DNA of 60,000 nucleotides from Hydractinia symbiolongicarpus (Eukaryota > Cnidaria > Hydrozoa > Anthoathecata > Hydractiniidae). Below are positions 1-10,462 of the stretch, piece after piece (positions within the stretch are counted from its first letter, which is position 1; each line of letters opens with the position of its first letter). Both the position numbers and the translations under genes were made by a program. The DNA lies in NCBI RefSeq assembly GCF_029227915.1, contig NC_079877.1:22781851-22841850 (forward strand). The letters are read 5' to 3'. The notes under the pieces were generated by a model. That model had not been told where the DNA came from, searched no databases, and saw only the letters and a program-made list of their open reading frames with translations.

Positions 1-2293
1 AGAACGGATGAAATAACCATTATTACTGATAATGAAGCCATGTTCTATCAGGTGCGCATTCCAACAGAACAGTGCACCTTCTTAAGATTTTTGTGGTGGC
101 CAGATGGAAACCTTGATAAAACGTTGTGTGAATATCAAATGATGGTACACTTGTTTGGTGCAGCTTCATCACTAAGTTGCTCTAATTTTGCATTAACATA
201 GACAGCTAAAGATAATGACAAGGTCACAGATGATACATAGAAGCTATTCGTACACTTTTGAAAAACTTCTATGTAGATGAAATGTTCGTGCGGTAATTCG
301 TCGTTTGCCATTAATCTGTTAAAGAAATTAAAAGAGTTGTGCAAATCAGGTAGCTTCAATCTGACAAAGATAGTCTCAAAGGATAAATTGCTGTTTGCTA
401 ATGGGAAAGGCGAGAGTAGCTCCTCTTAAATCAATAACCACACCCATATTGGAAGTAACAGCAGCCACAGTTTCTATAAAGGTTGGATCCTTCTTGAAGA
501 AAGAACTAGAAATTCAAAACATAGAGGAGTATTATTGGACTGATAGTACATTAGTGTTGGACTATATAAAAAATGAGAGTAAGAGGTTTTATTTGTTTGT
601 AGCCAATAGAGTAAGAACTATCTTGGATCATTCAATTATTAGTCAGTTGAAATATGTTGATTCAAAGATGAATCCAGCAGATGATGCTTCTCGTTGTTTA
701 AGCATGAATAGTTATTTTAAGAACCAAAGATGGTTTACTGGACCTGGATTTCTCCATCAAGTGTTACAACCTTCAAAAGGTGGCAGATAATGATCCTGAA
801 GTAAAAAGAGACAAGGTAAACCGTACCTCTATCCAGGACGACGTGTTGTTAAGACTAAAATCAAGAATATCAAAATGGATGAAGTTGAAGAGACTCGTTG
901 CTACTATGTTACAATGGGTGAATCTTAAACGACATATAGATATAGAAGACTTGCAAAAAGCCGAAAAGGTCATCTTAAAATTGGTACAACATACGAACTT
1001 TGCTGATAAAATAGCTGTTATAAAAAAACCAGCACCGAAGATGGTTCAATACCAGTGGGAAAACGTGTAAGTTCCCTGTTTAAATTGTCTCCTTTTCTCG
1101 ATTGCGATGGAATACTGAGAGTTGGTGGACGTTTATCAGGAAGTGCAATGGAAGAATATGGGACAGTTCACCCCATTATTCTACCCAGGAATGGTCATGC
1201 AACAACAATGATTGTGCGTAAGTGCCATGAAGATGTCGGACATGAGGTAGAGGTTTTACAATCAATGAGCTCAGACGGAGTGGATATTGGGTTATCAATT
1301 GTAATTCATTTGTTCGTCATCTGATATCAAAGTGTGTGTCCTGCAGATCGTTAGGATGAAAAACTGCAGATCAAAGGATGACCGATTTTCCGATCGACCG
1401 ACTTAAAGCAACTTTACCCTTCATAGTCTGTGGAGTAGATCTGTTTCGTCCGCTCATTATCAGAGAAGGAAGAAAAGATCTTTATTTACGGTGCTTTATT
1501 TACTTGTTTCTTGAGCAGAGCCATACACTTGAATCTAAAAATAAAATTGATACTGATTCTTTCATTCAAGCATTGAGAAGGTTTATCTCTAGACGAGGCA
1601 ATATACGTTCATTGCAGTGTGACAACAGAAGTAACTTTGTTATAGGTGAAAAGGAGTTCAAGAAAGCCATAAATATTATGGATGACGATAAAATATCTAC
1701 CTTCCTTCAATTACAGGGAGGAGATTGGTTCAATTGGAAGAGAAATCCACCAACAGTGAGTCACTTTGGTGGAATTTGGAAGCGTCAAATTTAAGAACGC
1801 ATAGTCATATCCTGAAAGGCGAATCCTTTAGGACATTGCTAGCTAGAGTCAAGGGCATTGTGAATTCAAGACCTCTTGAAACCGTGCAAAAGATTAAACG
1901 ATGTAGATAGTCCACTCCCCCTTTCACCATCAAATATGCTTACTATGAAATCAAACGTTATTGTTTCGCCACCTTGTGTTTTTGACAATCCTAATTTTTA
2001 CAGTCGGCGACGATGGAGACGAATCCAGCATATTGCGAAAGAATTTTGATCAGGGTGGAGGAAATATTACCTGTAAACTCTCCAAAAACGAGCTGTTTGG
2101 CAAGCGACGTTGTTTTTAAATTGGCGATATGGTAATATTGAAAGACGAATCTGAACATCGTTTTGATTGGAAATTAGCGAGAATAACAAACACGTTTCCA
2201 GACGATGACGGACTGGTTCGATCAGTGTCACTGAAAACTACATCTAATCGACATGAACTAGTACGTCCAATACATAAACTATATTTTGATTAA
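1..2293 (+). pseudogene. Decayed BEL/Pao LTR-retrotransposon pol
   Basis: Degenerate pol polyprotein of a BEL/Pao element, cut by the window edge. Domains appear in family order but in several frames. A reverse-transcriptase piece (about 1-201) ends at a TAG. The RT active-site segment follows near 267-285 in another frame, with the second Asp of its YxDD-type motif replaced by Glu. A connection/RNase H-like part lies at 395-790, a linker at 780-1070, the H2C2 integrase zinc-binding domain at about 1055-1324, the integrase core at 1378-1794 (continuing in another frame to about 1910), and a DUF5641-type C-terminus at about 1910-2293 ending in TAA. Multiple frameshifts and stops separate these blocks, so it cannot make a working polyprotein. 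The domain order makes the family assignment firm. No 5' LTR or gag is in view. Confidence 0.9.
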
Positions 2294-2346
2294 AATGTTA
2301 TAATTAGTTTTTGTCAAGATTTAGGATATTATCTCAAGGGGATCCA

Positions 2347-2470
2347 TGTTGCTGCTGCTGAGACAAAACAATGCCAGCTTGCAGATATCACTGAAGATTC
2401 ACAAGATTGTGTTTATTTTGTAGTGTGTGTATAGTTTTATTTCTGTTGTGTGTACCTAGCATTAGTTTTA
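2347..2470 (+). repeat. Possible remnant of the BEL/Pao 3' LTR
   Basis: Just after the pol stop there is a purine-rich CAAGGGGA (about 2335) followed by a TGTTGCTGCTGCTGAG stretch. This resembles a polypurine tract followed by the TG start of an LTR. No second LTR copy is in the window for comparison and the 3' end is undefined, so the boundary is a guess from position. Confidence 0.25.
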
Positions 2471-2471
2471 T

Positions 2472-3080
2472 GTTAACCCAATTCTGTCCGGCGTTGTGGG
2501 GGCAGATTCCACCCCCTCCCCCCCCCCCCCCTGACGGTTTTTTTAATAACTCTTTATTGCCATGATGCATGGCTACAATACTTACTGAGTTTCAATATTT
2601 ATCAATTAGACACCTGCATGTAAAATTCTTAAGTCCCCTACCTTTCAGAGGTTTAAATATTGGTTATCACTCGAAACTACCCCTAAAAATCTCTATGAAA
2701 CCCTTATAATGGGGAAAATATAATAACTCTTGTTAGGATTATCGTTAGAACTTGAAACTTACAACAAAACTTTGTTTCATCAAGAAGAATCATTTGTGCC
2801 TGTTTTGGTCACGTGAATAATCCGATTTTCCTTTTTTTCGGATTGTACTCGAAAATCGGCAAAAACGGATTTTCGCTCTAGAACTAAAGTAATTGATTTT
2901 TAAGCAAGTAGTGGCATTTTGAACAAATTTCGAGCTTTTGATGACGTCACGGAAAAAGTCCTGACGCAAGTAAAAATTCATTGCTGCCATTTTGTTCCTT
3001 TTGTGACGTACTATAAGTATGGTAAGTTTGATTCAATTTGGACAAGCCTATGAAAAGTTATTGAGGGGGGGAAGGGGGAC
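2472..3080. repeat. Dispersed ~610-bp repeat, copy 1 (pairs with 43400-44016)
   Basis: Most of this block aligns to 43400-44016 in the same orientation, from TTAACCCAATTCTG through the CTGACG / TTTAATAACTC section to the TTGAGGGGGG end. Copy 1 keeps a left terminal motif of the form G-run, AGATTCCA, C-run (2497-2530). Copy 2 keeps the matching inverted motif at its right end. A short terminal-inverted-repeat element is therefore likely. No coding potential is seen. Confidence 0.75.
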
Positions 3081-4334
3081 GCGATTGGAAAATAAAAAGT
3101 ACAAGAAAAGATCTTTATGTCTAAACATCCAGCATAAGTCGTTTGTTTTGTCATGGTTTTCCAAACAACTGAGAAATAGAAAATGCTTGACAACGCGACG
3201 GCCGAAGAAACGTATAACAGACTAGCTATGCTAAATCTAAATTACTGATTTTAGTGCTCTTATATGAATTGCATTGCAGTTAAAGCATATTTTAAGGATA
3301 TAATAAATGTAATGAAAAAAAGGAACAAAAACTATCTTTGGTAAAACATTTGTATAAAACAAAATGATTAAAAGTACAACATACCCTTCTTCTTTATTCA
3401 CAAGTAAAAATAAACACACATAAAATAAAATAGAATGGTTATGGAAAGAAAAATAAAAAATAGCATAACCGCGATACACCACTTCGATTTTCGAGCTGTG
3501 AGTTAACTATAGATAGCATGAAATAATTGTAAAATCATGTTTAACTAACCCGCTTTAACTGTCTTTTAAAAAAGTCGTTAGTTTGGGTGTTCTTAATATT
3601 AAATATTTGTTAAAGAAACTTCATGAAAATTAGGTACCTCACGGATATTAAATTTGCCGGAAGCAGTTATTTACGTCAATATGGTTTGAGACCATTTTGC
3701 AAAGAGTTATTTTTGTGACGAGAGAGTCCAGAAGATTTCTCGGAAAAGATCCTATTTCGGATTTTTGAATAAAATAATCTGAGAAGTTTAAAAAAAGATA
3801 TATTATTAGCCTGGTGACTGCGAATGCACGTACAGTTTATTTGTATTTAAACTAAAAAGTATTACTATCAAAAACAATTCTAACCTAAGGAAATTGTATT
3901 ACTGATAAAAAATCTATTTTTTCACAAAGAAAGCAAATTAACTGAAAAGTTAAAGTTTGGCGAAAATGACAAAAGTGTACGAATAATAAGATTTACATTA
4001 TGAAGTACAAATACAATATCAGGCTTTATATGCAAAATGCAGTTTTCCATAGTACAATGGCATCCATATAAAAATTACGTCGATGGATCACCTTTAGAGC
4101 AGAAAAACATAAAAAATTTCCAACCAACTCAATCATAGAAATAATCAGTACAATTTCTCATGTTTTTAAACTACAAACCACTTAAACAAATATGACGTCT
4201 GGTGAGTGTGAAGTCGATAAAAACATTCAAATCAATACGGCTAGCATCGAGTCTAAACTGGCTTTTCGAGATTAATTTCATTCACATCACATATTAGTCA
4301 CTAGTACAATTTTTTATATATGTTTTTTCATATA
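3081..4334. other. Non-coding part of duplicated block (matches 11195-12459)
   Basis: No gene seen. Long stretches match 11195-12459 in the same order and orientation, for example ACTAGCTATGCTAAATC at 3221 and 11338, and the segment around 3330-3500 versus 11560-11730. It lies 3' of array exon A and forms part of the tandem duplication carrying arrays A and D. Confidence 0.7.
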
Positions 4335-4871
4335 TTATATTTTCACATGACTTTTGATATGTATTTTCAAATAACCCGACCTACTAAATCCTCTTCCACA
4401 AACATCACAAATATGTGGTTTCTCACGAGTATGACTTTTCATGTGTGATTTTAAATTATTTGCCCGACTGCATCTTGCTCCACATATATCACATTTATAT
4501 GGTTTCTCACCAGTATGGATCCTCATATGTGTCTTTAAAGTACTCAATTGGTTGAATCTTTTTTTACAAACATCACATTTATAGGGCTTCTCACCAGTAT
4601 GAATTCTCAAATGTCTTCTCAAATTAATCGCCCAACTAAACTGTTTTCCACAAACATTGCATTTAAATGACTTCGTACTTGAATGAGCTATCATATGCCG
4701 TTTTAAATAATGCGTTCGAGCAAATTGTTTCCCTTTGTGGGAAACAATTTGCTCGAACGCATCACATTTATACGGCTTCGTGTCTGTAAGAATTTTCGAA
4801 TGTGTTTCTAAAGTACTCAACTGATTGAAAGGTTTTCCATAATCATCCCATTTATACGGCTTTTCATCAGT
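4335..4871 (-). CDS. C2H2 zinc-finger terminal exon A (four intact fingers, one destroyed)
   Basis: Terminal coding exon of 179 codons including the stop. It starts in phase 0 after the acceptor ATTATCTCTTCAG and opens TDEKPYKW. Four C2H2 fingers look intact. Helix positions -1,2,3,6 read W,I,N,R; Q,S,T,T; R,N,N,S; R,G,Y,I. TGEKPYKC linkers are mostly kept. Two leading finger positions are broken. The first has W and Y in place of its cysteines and lacks the last histidine. The second was disrupted by an in-frame inverted duplication (4710-4762) that removed a cysteine. It is a paralogue of exon D at 12460-12891. Probable role: sequence-specific DNA binding in the nucleus, as for this family. 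It has no start codon of its own after the acceptor, so it needs an upstream exon. Confidence 0.85.
   Translation of the reverse strand, partial: TDEKPYKWDDYGKPFNQLSTLETHSKILTDTKPYKCDAFEQIVSHKGKQFARTHYLKRHMIAHSSTKSFKCNVCGKQFSWAINLRRHLRIHTGEKPYKCDVCKKRFNQLSTLKTHMRIHTGEKPYKCDICGARCSRANNLKSHMKSHTREKPHICDVCGRGFSRSGYLKIHIKSHVKI
4710..4762. repeat. Perfect 24-bp-arm palindrome inside array exon A
   Basis: Arms 4710-4733 and 4739-4762 are exact reverse complements around a 5-base loop. Paralogue D has only the left arm sequence here followed by ACAAAC. Copy A has replaced those 6 bases with a 27-base reverse complement of the adjacent sequence. The net change is +21 bases, so the frame is kept. Confidence 0.95.
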
Positions 4872-6491
4872 CTGAAGAGATAATGGAAATTTTATTATTT
4901 TTTTACCACAGCATATCGGAGGTAGTGCTAGATTTTTCGCAAGCTTTATAACAAAACATTTTTTAGTTATCCAGCAAAATAAAAAAATGAGAATGTTAGT
5001 TTATAATGGAAAAATAAAAAACATAAATTTAACCAGCAAATTTTCCTGACCATTTTGTCTACAGGTATCTGCGAGAAATACAAGGCTATGCCGTGCCTTT
5101 CCAGGCTTATACCGTCTTCGAAAGGCAAGAAAAGACGAGCTAAAAATTTGATGTGGATGAACATAATAAAACGGTGACAGGGTTTTAAGAAAAAAAGATT
5201 GCGAATTATAGTTTGCAAAATAGGACCACGACAATTGTGTACAATGTTAATTGAGTTAAAAACTGCGAATGGGCAGTTTTTTTGAAGCTGCAGAATTAAA
5301 GATTACAAACAGTAACCATACAAAGTCACTGTGAGGCAAAATGTGAAATAAATGATAGCAAATGCCGGTTCTTGTTTAAAAAATTGCGGAAATCGGCAGG
5401 CAGAACGCAATATAGCAAAAACGTATTCTGTTCCTGTGCAATCTGTTCCTCCGCATTCATTTATCCCCTTCAAACATCAATTTAAAAAATTAATCACAAT
5501 TTGAGACCTTTTTATTCTCTCGATTAGTTAGTTAAATCAACAATGCCCGAGTATGAATCCCATAAAAAATATACTCTTCCTTTGCTTAGTAATGCATTCC
5601 AAAACATTTAGTTTTTCGCCAAATGGTACATATGAAATGCTCGTAATTGAAGCAATGAATCCGCGCATTTAGCAAAAAAAAATTTCTTTTATAAACAGTA
5701 CTATCTTAAACAAAAACTTAGTAAAAAATACAAAATAAAATAAAAATCGGCGAACATGAATTAAAAACAAAAAATAATTACAAACCTCTTATAACTACAA
5801 ACTTTATAAATATATATACCAGCACATGACAATTCAAAAAGAGAAGTTTCCCCTAAAGAACTACGGTTCAAATAGAAACAAATTTAAACGAAAAATTAAA
5901 ATACCTTATGCGCTAATTTTGCGCGAGAAACCGAAGAATATAATTTCTGCAGGAACAATATATTTTAAAAAGTCGCCACTCCACTGACAGTATGTTACAT
6001 GCATAATTCTATTGTGTTTCAGATTAGGACTCAGATTGTTTTGGTTGCGTTGGATTACAATCTGAATATCCCATTACTTTGCTTTTTATTCGTCGCAACA
6101 TAAATGGCTTGGATTGTCCTCAATGTTGAAATTAGTGAAGTCATCGCGTTGCATTTATAACTTTGGGGCAAAATAACTTGAAAACAGCTTCAACGACATA
6201 TATTATTTCTGTTTGTGCAACAATATGTTCTTGAGAATCGCTTCGGGAAATTTGCACTAAAAGCCTTTTCTATTTCATTGTTTCCATTAGGTCCGAGTGT
6301 TATGATAAAGTGCTTTATGATAAATCGTTAATTTGCAGCCTTCATATTAACAAAAATCCAGTGTCACGGTAAATAAGTCTTCTAACTCTCAACAGGTTTG
6401 AGTTTCAACAATTTCTTAAAAAAGCACTAGATATTTGATAAAATATTACACCAAAAGCTTAAGGTTCCATAAGTCACAAAGTCAAAAATGG
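4872..6491. other. Spacer/intron between arrays A and B, duplicated around 12892-14000
   Basis: No gene recognised. The first ~100 bases (4872-4970) are almost identical to 12892-12990. The middle is diverged but alignable to 12990-13720. A near-identical block follows at 5723-5968. From about 5970 the two copies part. Confidence 0.6.
5723..5968. other. Highly conserved ~246-bp block shared with 13725-13972
   Basis: About five differences separate this block from 13725-13972, while the flanking duplicated DNA is clearly much more diverged. On the minus strand it contains a TATA-like run (GGTATATATATTTATAAAG) about 0.9 kb upstream of array exon A. The second copy stands in the same relation to exon D. 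It could be a promoter, recent gene conversion, or a young repeat. Confidence 0.7.
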
Positions 6492-6497
6492 TTTATT
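6492..6497 (-). promoter_or_regulatory. Candidate poly(A) signal for exon B
   Basis: AATAAA on the minus strand, about 57 bases after the stop of array exon B. It suits a terminal exon. Confidence 0.5.
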
Positions 6498-6553
6498 CAG
6501 TATAATTTCTAGTGCCTTTCAATTTTTTACTGTTTTTCTCGTCAGTGTATAGT

Positions 6554-7075
6554 CTACAAAAGGTCGTTTTTAGCATGAATTTTCGTATGGGTTTTCAAAT
6601 TACCAGAAAGACTAAATCGTTTTTCACAAACATCACACTTGTACGGCTTCTCACCAGTATGAGTTCTCATATGTCTTTTCAAATCAAGTGGCCGATTAAA
6701 TTGCCTTCCACAATCATTACATTTATACGGCCTATAACCAGTGTGAATTCTCATATGTGCTTTCCAAGTCCCGGAGTGATTAAATTGTTTTTCACAAATA
6801 TTACATTTACACGGTTTCTCACCAGCATGAATTCTCTTATGTCTTTTCATATCAGTCGACTGATCGAATTCATTTCCACAAATATCACATTTATACGGCT
6901 TAAAACCAGTGTGAATTCTCATATGTGCTTTCCAAGTCCCACAGTGATTAAATTCTTCTGCACAAAAATTACATTTATACAGCTTCTCTCCATGATATCG
7001 CATATGTCTTTTTAATAGGGACGGCGTATTAAATGATTTCCCACAAACTGAACATTTATACGGCTTCTCGTACAC
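6554..7075 (-). CDS. C2H2 zinc-finger terminal exon B (six fingers)
   Basis: Terminal exon of 174 codons including the stop, phase 0 after acceptor TTTATATTTAG, opening VYEKPYKC. Six C2H2 fingers cover nearly the whole exon. Helix positions -1,2,3,6 are T,S,L,R; H,G,T,A; Q,T,D,R; H,G,T,A; R,L,D,R; L,G,N,T. Fingers 2 and 4 are internal duplicates. The linker after finger 1 has lost its Thr (RYHGEKLYKC). The rest are near-canonical, with FKPYKC and YRPYKC variants. It is a paralogue of exon C: finger 3 has the same contact residues as C finger 3, and the 3' flanks align. A nuclear DNA-binding role is inferred from the family. The GTG at the exon edge is a valine codon, not a start. Confidence 0.9.
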   Translation of the reverse strand: MYEKPYKCSVCGKSFNTPSLLKRHMRYHGEKLYKCNFCAEEFNHCGTWKAHMRIHTGFKPYKCDICGNEFDQSTDMKRHKRIHAGEKPCKCNICEKQFNHSGTWKAHMRIHTGYRPYKCNDCGRQFNRPLDLKRHMRTHTGEKPYKCDVCEKRFSLSGNLKTHTKIHAKNDLL

Positions 7076-8317
7076 CTAAATATAAACAAGAAAACCAGTT
7101 TGGTTTCAACACCTGTCCCAAGTGGAATTTCGGCAAAGGTAAATAGGAGATAAATGTTTGACAGTTTTTCTTAAATTTGAACAACTGTGCTTTTCAACAA
7201 CTTCCGTTAAACTTTTTCAAATATTCAGGTCCTAAAATATGTGCATGAAATGCCTTGTTTCCTGCCTAAAGGAAATTAATTTTGTAGAACTTAGCGAGAT
7301 TCATCAATTTAGTTCAACTGAGTTCTTGTGAAAATGAAGTTCAAATCAAGTTGCTGTCAACGCGTATTTACGAATGTCAAAAGTTTAAATCCAATATACT
7401 AGGGCTGGTCCTGTCTTTTTTTTACCTTTCACAGTGAAAAGCATACCAAAATTTTTTTAATCTTTCGTACCGCTCTAAAATCGTGAAACCACCTTTTTGT
7501 AATTTTTATTTCTTTTGAAGGCTGTGATTTTGTCTGCGTGTACTTTGTTATTTTTTTGCGCAAAAATAAAGAAAATCACAACACCTTGTATAATATTGGA
7601 TTATAGCTGAAAGTATTTTATTGAAAAAAAAGTTGGTTTAATTACAGCTTTAGGAAAATTCTAAACATCACGCTAACTGGACCCCCGAGTCAGCCTCGCT
7701 TTCCACAATACAAGTTAATATACCAAGAAGGAAGCCACACAACAGCACACATCTTACTATGAGTAAAAAAAACAGCAACATCTGTTGCTAACCACCACCA
7801 TAAACCATATTTGTTGTCCTCAAGCAACAAGTAAAAATACAAAAGCAATCAGTTCACACGTCAAAATATCATAGAAGACGTTTAGTTTAACAATATGGTG
7901 ACTATGTGTCTATCACAACTCTTTCTAGAGACATATTCCCATCTTATAGAAGTTAAAAGAACTTAAATTTAAAACAGTATATAGATTTAAAATAATGTTG
8001 TCTAAACGCAAGCCGGCATTGCAATTTTTCAAAAGAAACTTCGCCACTATGATGAAACTCAGCCGTTATGAACATAAATAAATCAGTTTATATATAAGCG
8101 CACACAAAAGAAAAACATGTTTTAAAAAACACCCGCAGTGAGCGTCACGGGGACGGTCCAAGGTGGCATCTCTTTTACAAGTTAACACCTCGCCTAACAC
8201 GTAGCAGCCAGAATATATAACAAATTAAATTACTTCCCATTAGTATTTATGCACTAGTCGTTAGCCCGCGGAAAAATCCACGGGTTCGCCCGTCGCAGCT
8301 AAGCTACCAATTTGCGT

Positions 8318-8392
<75 letters not shown>

Positions 8393-8593
8393 GTATAAGG
8401 GTAATTTAATATAGATTTATGTTCTTGAACTGTCTAAACTATCTTGCACACAAAATATACAACATCAAAGTACTTCAATTCGAAACATAGTATAAAACAT
8501 TATTTTATGAACTTATAATAATTTAGGAACTTTATATAGTTTAAGAACTTTAAAAAATTTAAGAAAAAAACTTCCTAAATAAAATCTTAGTAA
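7076..8593. other. Spacer between arrays B and C, no gene seen
   Basis: AT-rich sequence without a recognisable exon. It ends in a hairpin plus (ACAG)n tract near 8260-8392. It would be intronic if exon B is spliced to the upstream coiled-coil exons. Confidence 0.5.
8262..8392. repeat. Hairpin plus (ACAG)n microsatellite
   Basis: A short hairpin (CCCGCGGA / TCCACGGG, about 8266-8285) is followed within 40 bases by about 18 perfect ACAG units (8319-8392). The combination resembles the 3' end of a retroposon with a simple-repeat tail; this is inference. Confidence 0.7.
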
Positions 8594-8744
8594 AGGCGAA
8601 TCTCTACGGGACGATTTTTACGACGATCGTCATCAATACTCGAATTTGATTGGTCGCGATTTTCGTCATGACGAAAAGTTGAATTGGTTTCTACTTTTTG
8701 TCACAAAAATCGTCGTGAATACCGTCTAGTGGAAATTCGGCTTA
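8594..8744. mobile_element. ~150-bp MITE-like element
   Basis: The ends are imperfect inverted repeats: GGCGAATCTCTACGGGACG at the left, and the reverse complement of the right end begins GCCGAATTTCCACTAGACG. A related partial copy lies at about 50725-50815 in the opposite orientation. No ORF. Confidence 0.6.
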
Positions 8745-9053
8745 AAGAACAAAATACTGCAAATATGTCTTTCTAATTCACAAGATAAAAATAAACACAC
8801 AGGAAAAAAACTTATATGTTAAGAAAGTTAGTCAATAAATATTTGAACTTTACTTTTTTAACTTGCGCTACCTTGGTAGTGTCAACAAAATTCATTAATT
8901 TACGGTAGTGTTGTAATGCGCGCAAAGGAAATTGTTTTTTTATATATATAAAAACAATTTATAAAAAATGCAAATTTAAATATTTCACGAGAACTTATTT
9001 TCGCGAATCACTCAATTTTACATTTTCATTAAATATTAAATATTATGTATGTA
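8745..9053. other. Non-coding, with a third partial copy of a duplicated segment
   Basis: Around 8750-8815 a stretch resembles 3380-3450 and 11610-11690 (shared AAAAATAAACACACA). This suggests a third, older copy of the locus duplication unit. No gene seen. Confidence 0.45.
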
Positions 9054-9149
9054 CAGTACACATCTGCTAATTTGAAGGTCGTTAATTCAAACAACTGCTA
9101 GATGAAACAGCTTTCTTGTTACATTGTTTCAATTAGCAGATGTCCACTG
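9054..9149. mobile_element. 96-bp MITE with mariner-like CAGT ends
   Basis: Left end CAGTACACATCTGCTAATTT and right end (reverse complement) CAGTGGACATCTGCTAATTG form inverted repeats of over 20 bp. A TA precedes the left end, but the right flank is CA, so the target duplication is not clean. Internal sequence is non-coding. Confidence 0.6.
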
Positions 9150-9760
9150 CATTTACTTATTAATAGGAAAAAAAATTAATGGAGAGATAAGGTCTAACTA
9201 AGCCGTTCTGAATTGAGTCATGTGACCATGACAGGAACTTTATTACAGATATTATTACCTTCTATAAGCTATAAATGCTTAGTGTATAATACATTATGCT
9301 AGCTACATTTTGTGTTCAAAGATCGACCTGCCCAACAATTTTAGGACAGTACTGGCAAATTTGCTTTTTGTTTATAAACCACAAATAAAAAATTAAGAAT
9401 TTTTGTTAGATCTGGCAAACAATAAAGCACATACATGCACCGGCCTTAATAAATCTAAAAAAGGGTTTGGAGATACGCCTAGCCTAGTCTTCTGCCCAAT
9501 CTGTGACAGCCTTGAGCATTTTTGTCTCCAAAAATTGGCAAGTGTTCTAACTTGGGGCAGAACAAGGCTACCACAGAGCTTTGGGGTGCTAAGTGTTAAA
9601 AAACTACCGTAATGCACATGTCATAAGATAAAATATTACGCTAAAAGCTTAATGTTCCTAAGGTACAGGCATGTTTAACAATCACTTAGTCACAACCTCG
9701 AAAATAGTGTTATCGGTATAATTTCTAGCGTTTTTGAATTTTTTACTGAAATAACTTGTT
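9150..9760. other. 3' flank of array C, no gene
   Basis: Non-coding. The part at 9620-9745 aligns with the 3' flank of array B (6430-6540), which supports B and C being duplicates. Confidence 0.5.
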
Positions 9761-9766
9761 TTTATT
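9761..9766 (-). promoter_or_regulatory. AATAAA immediately after exon C stop
   Basis: Minus-strand AATAAA begins three bases after the exon C stop codon. If used, the 3' UTR would be extremely short. Confidence 0.4.
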
Positions 9767-9769
9767 GTA

Positions 9770-10462
9770 TTAATGCGGGTCTTCGTTAGCATGAAGTTTC
9801 ATGTGAGTTTTCAAATTACTTTTATAATTGAATCGTTTTTCACAAAGATCGCATTTAAACGGTCTCTTATTAGCATGACTTCTCATATGTGTTTTCAAAA
9901 CACTTGCTTGGTAATACTGCTTTCCACAAACATCGCATTTATATGGCTTTTCCCCGGTATGAATTCTGATATGTGTTTTCAAAACACTTGCCTGATTAAA
10001 TTGTTTTCCACAAACATCGCAACTAAACGGTTTCTCACCAGTGTGAATTCTTTGATGTGTTTTTAAATGTGTTGGCTGATTGAACTGTTTTTCACAAACA
10101 TCGCATTGATACGGTTTATCACCAGTATGAACTCTCATATGCGTTTTCATGGTACAAGCCTGGTTAAATTGTTTTTCACAAAAATCGCACTTATATGGCT
10201 TTTCACCAGTATGAGTTCTCATATGTCTTTTCACATCAGTTGTCTGTTTAAATTGCTTTCCACAAAGATCACATTTATATGGCTTTTCACCAGTATGAAC
10301 TTTGAGATGTAATTTTAATGATCCCGAATGGCTAAATTGCTTTTCACAGAGACTGCATTTATGCGGTTTCTCACCAGTATGAATCCTCGTATGTATTTTA
10401 AGATGACTTGGCTTTTTAAACCGTTTTCCACAGACATCACATTTACGCAGCTTCTTATCAAC
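9770..10462 (-). CDS. C2H2 zinc-finger terminal exon C (eight canonical fingers)
   Basis: Terminal exon of 231 codons including the stop, phase 0 after acceptor TTTAATTTTTAG, opening VDKKLRKC. Eight complete C2H2 fingers with TGEKPYKC-type linkers make this the best preserved array. Helix positions -1,2,3,6 are K,S,H,I; H,G,S,L; Q,T,D,R; Q,C,T,T; Q,T,H,T; Q,S,V,T; Q,S,V,T; Y,S,N,T. Fingers 6 and 7 share contact residues, suggesting internal duplication. Such an array is expected to read a long DNA site in the nucleus. The open frame runs back to the acceptor without a good start near its 5' end, so an upstream coding exon is needed. Canonical linkers and no broken finger argue that it is functional. 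Confidence 0.92.
   Translation of the reverse strand, partial: VDKKLRKCDVCGKRFKKPSHLKIHTRIHTGEKPHKCSLCEKQFSHSGSLKLHLKVHTGEKPYKCDLCGKQFKQTTDVKRHMRTHTGEKPYKCDFCEKQFNQACTMKTHMRVHTGDKPYQCDVCEKQFNQPTHLKTHQRIHTGEKPFSCDVCGKQFNQASVLKTHIRIHTGEKPYKCDVCGKQYYQASVLKTHMRSHANKRPFKCDLCEKRFNYKSNLKTHMKLHANEDPH

Noticed and set aside
3237-3482. Hydrophobic minus-strand frame also seen at 11456-11698
   Set aside because: Present in both copies only because the block is duplicated. Low-complexity AT-rich sequence with no start or splice context.
5925-5968. 42-base phase-0 micro-exon in the conserved block (acceptor CCTGCAG, donor GTATTT)
   Set aside because: The GCGCAAAATTAGCG-type core resembles sequence scattered elsewhere (for example near 16200), so it looks like a repeat rather than an exon.
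6512-7015. Plus-strand 167-codon frame, and similar frames at 9773-10312
   Set aside because: Antisense shadows of the zinc-finger arrays B and C.
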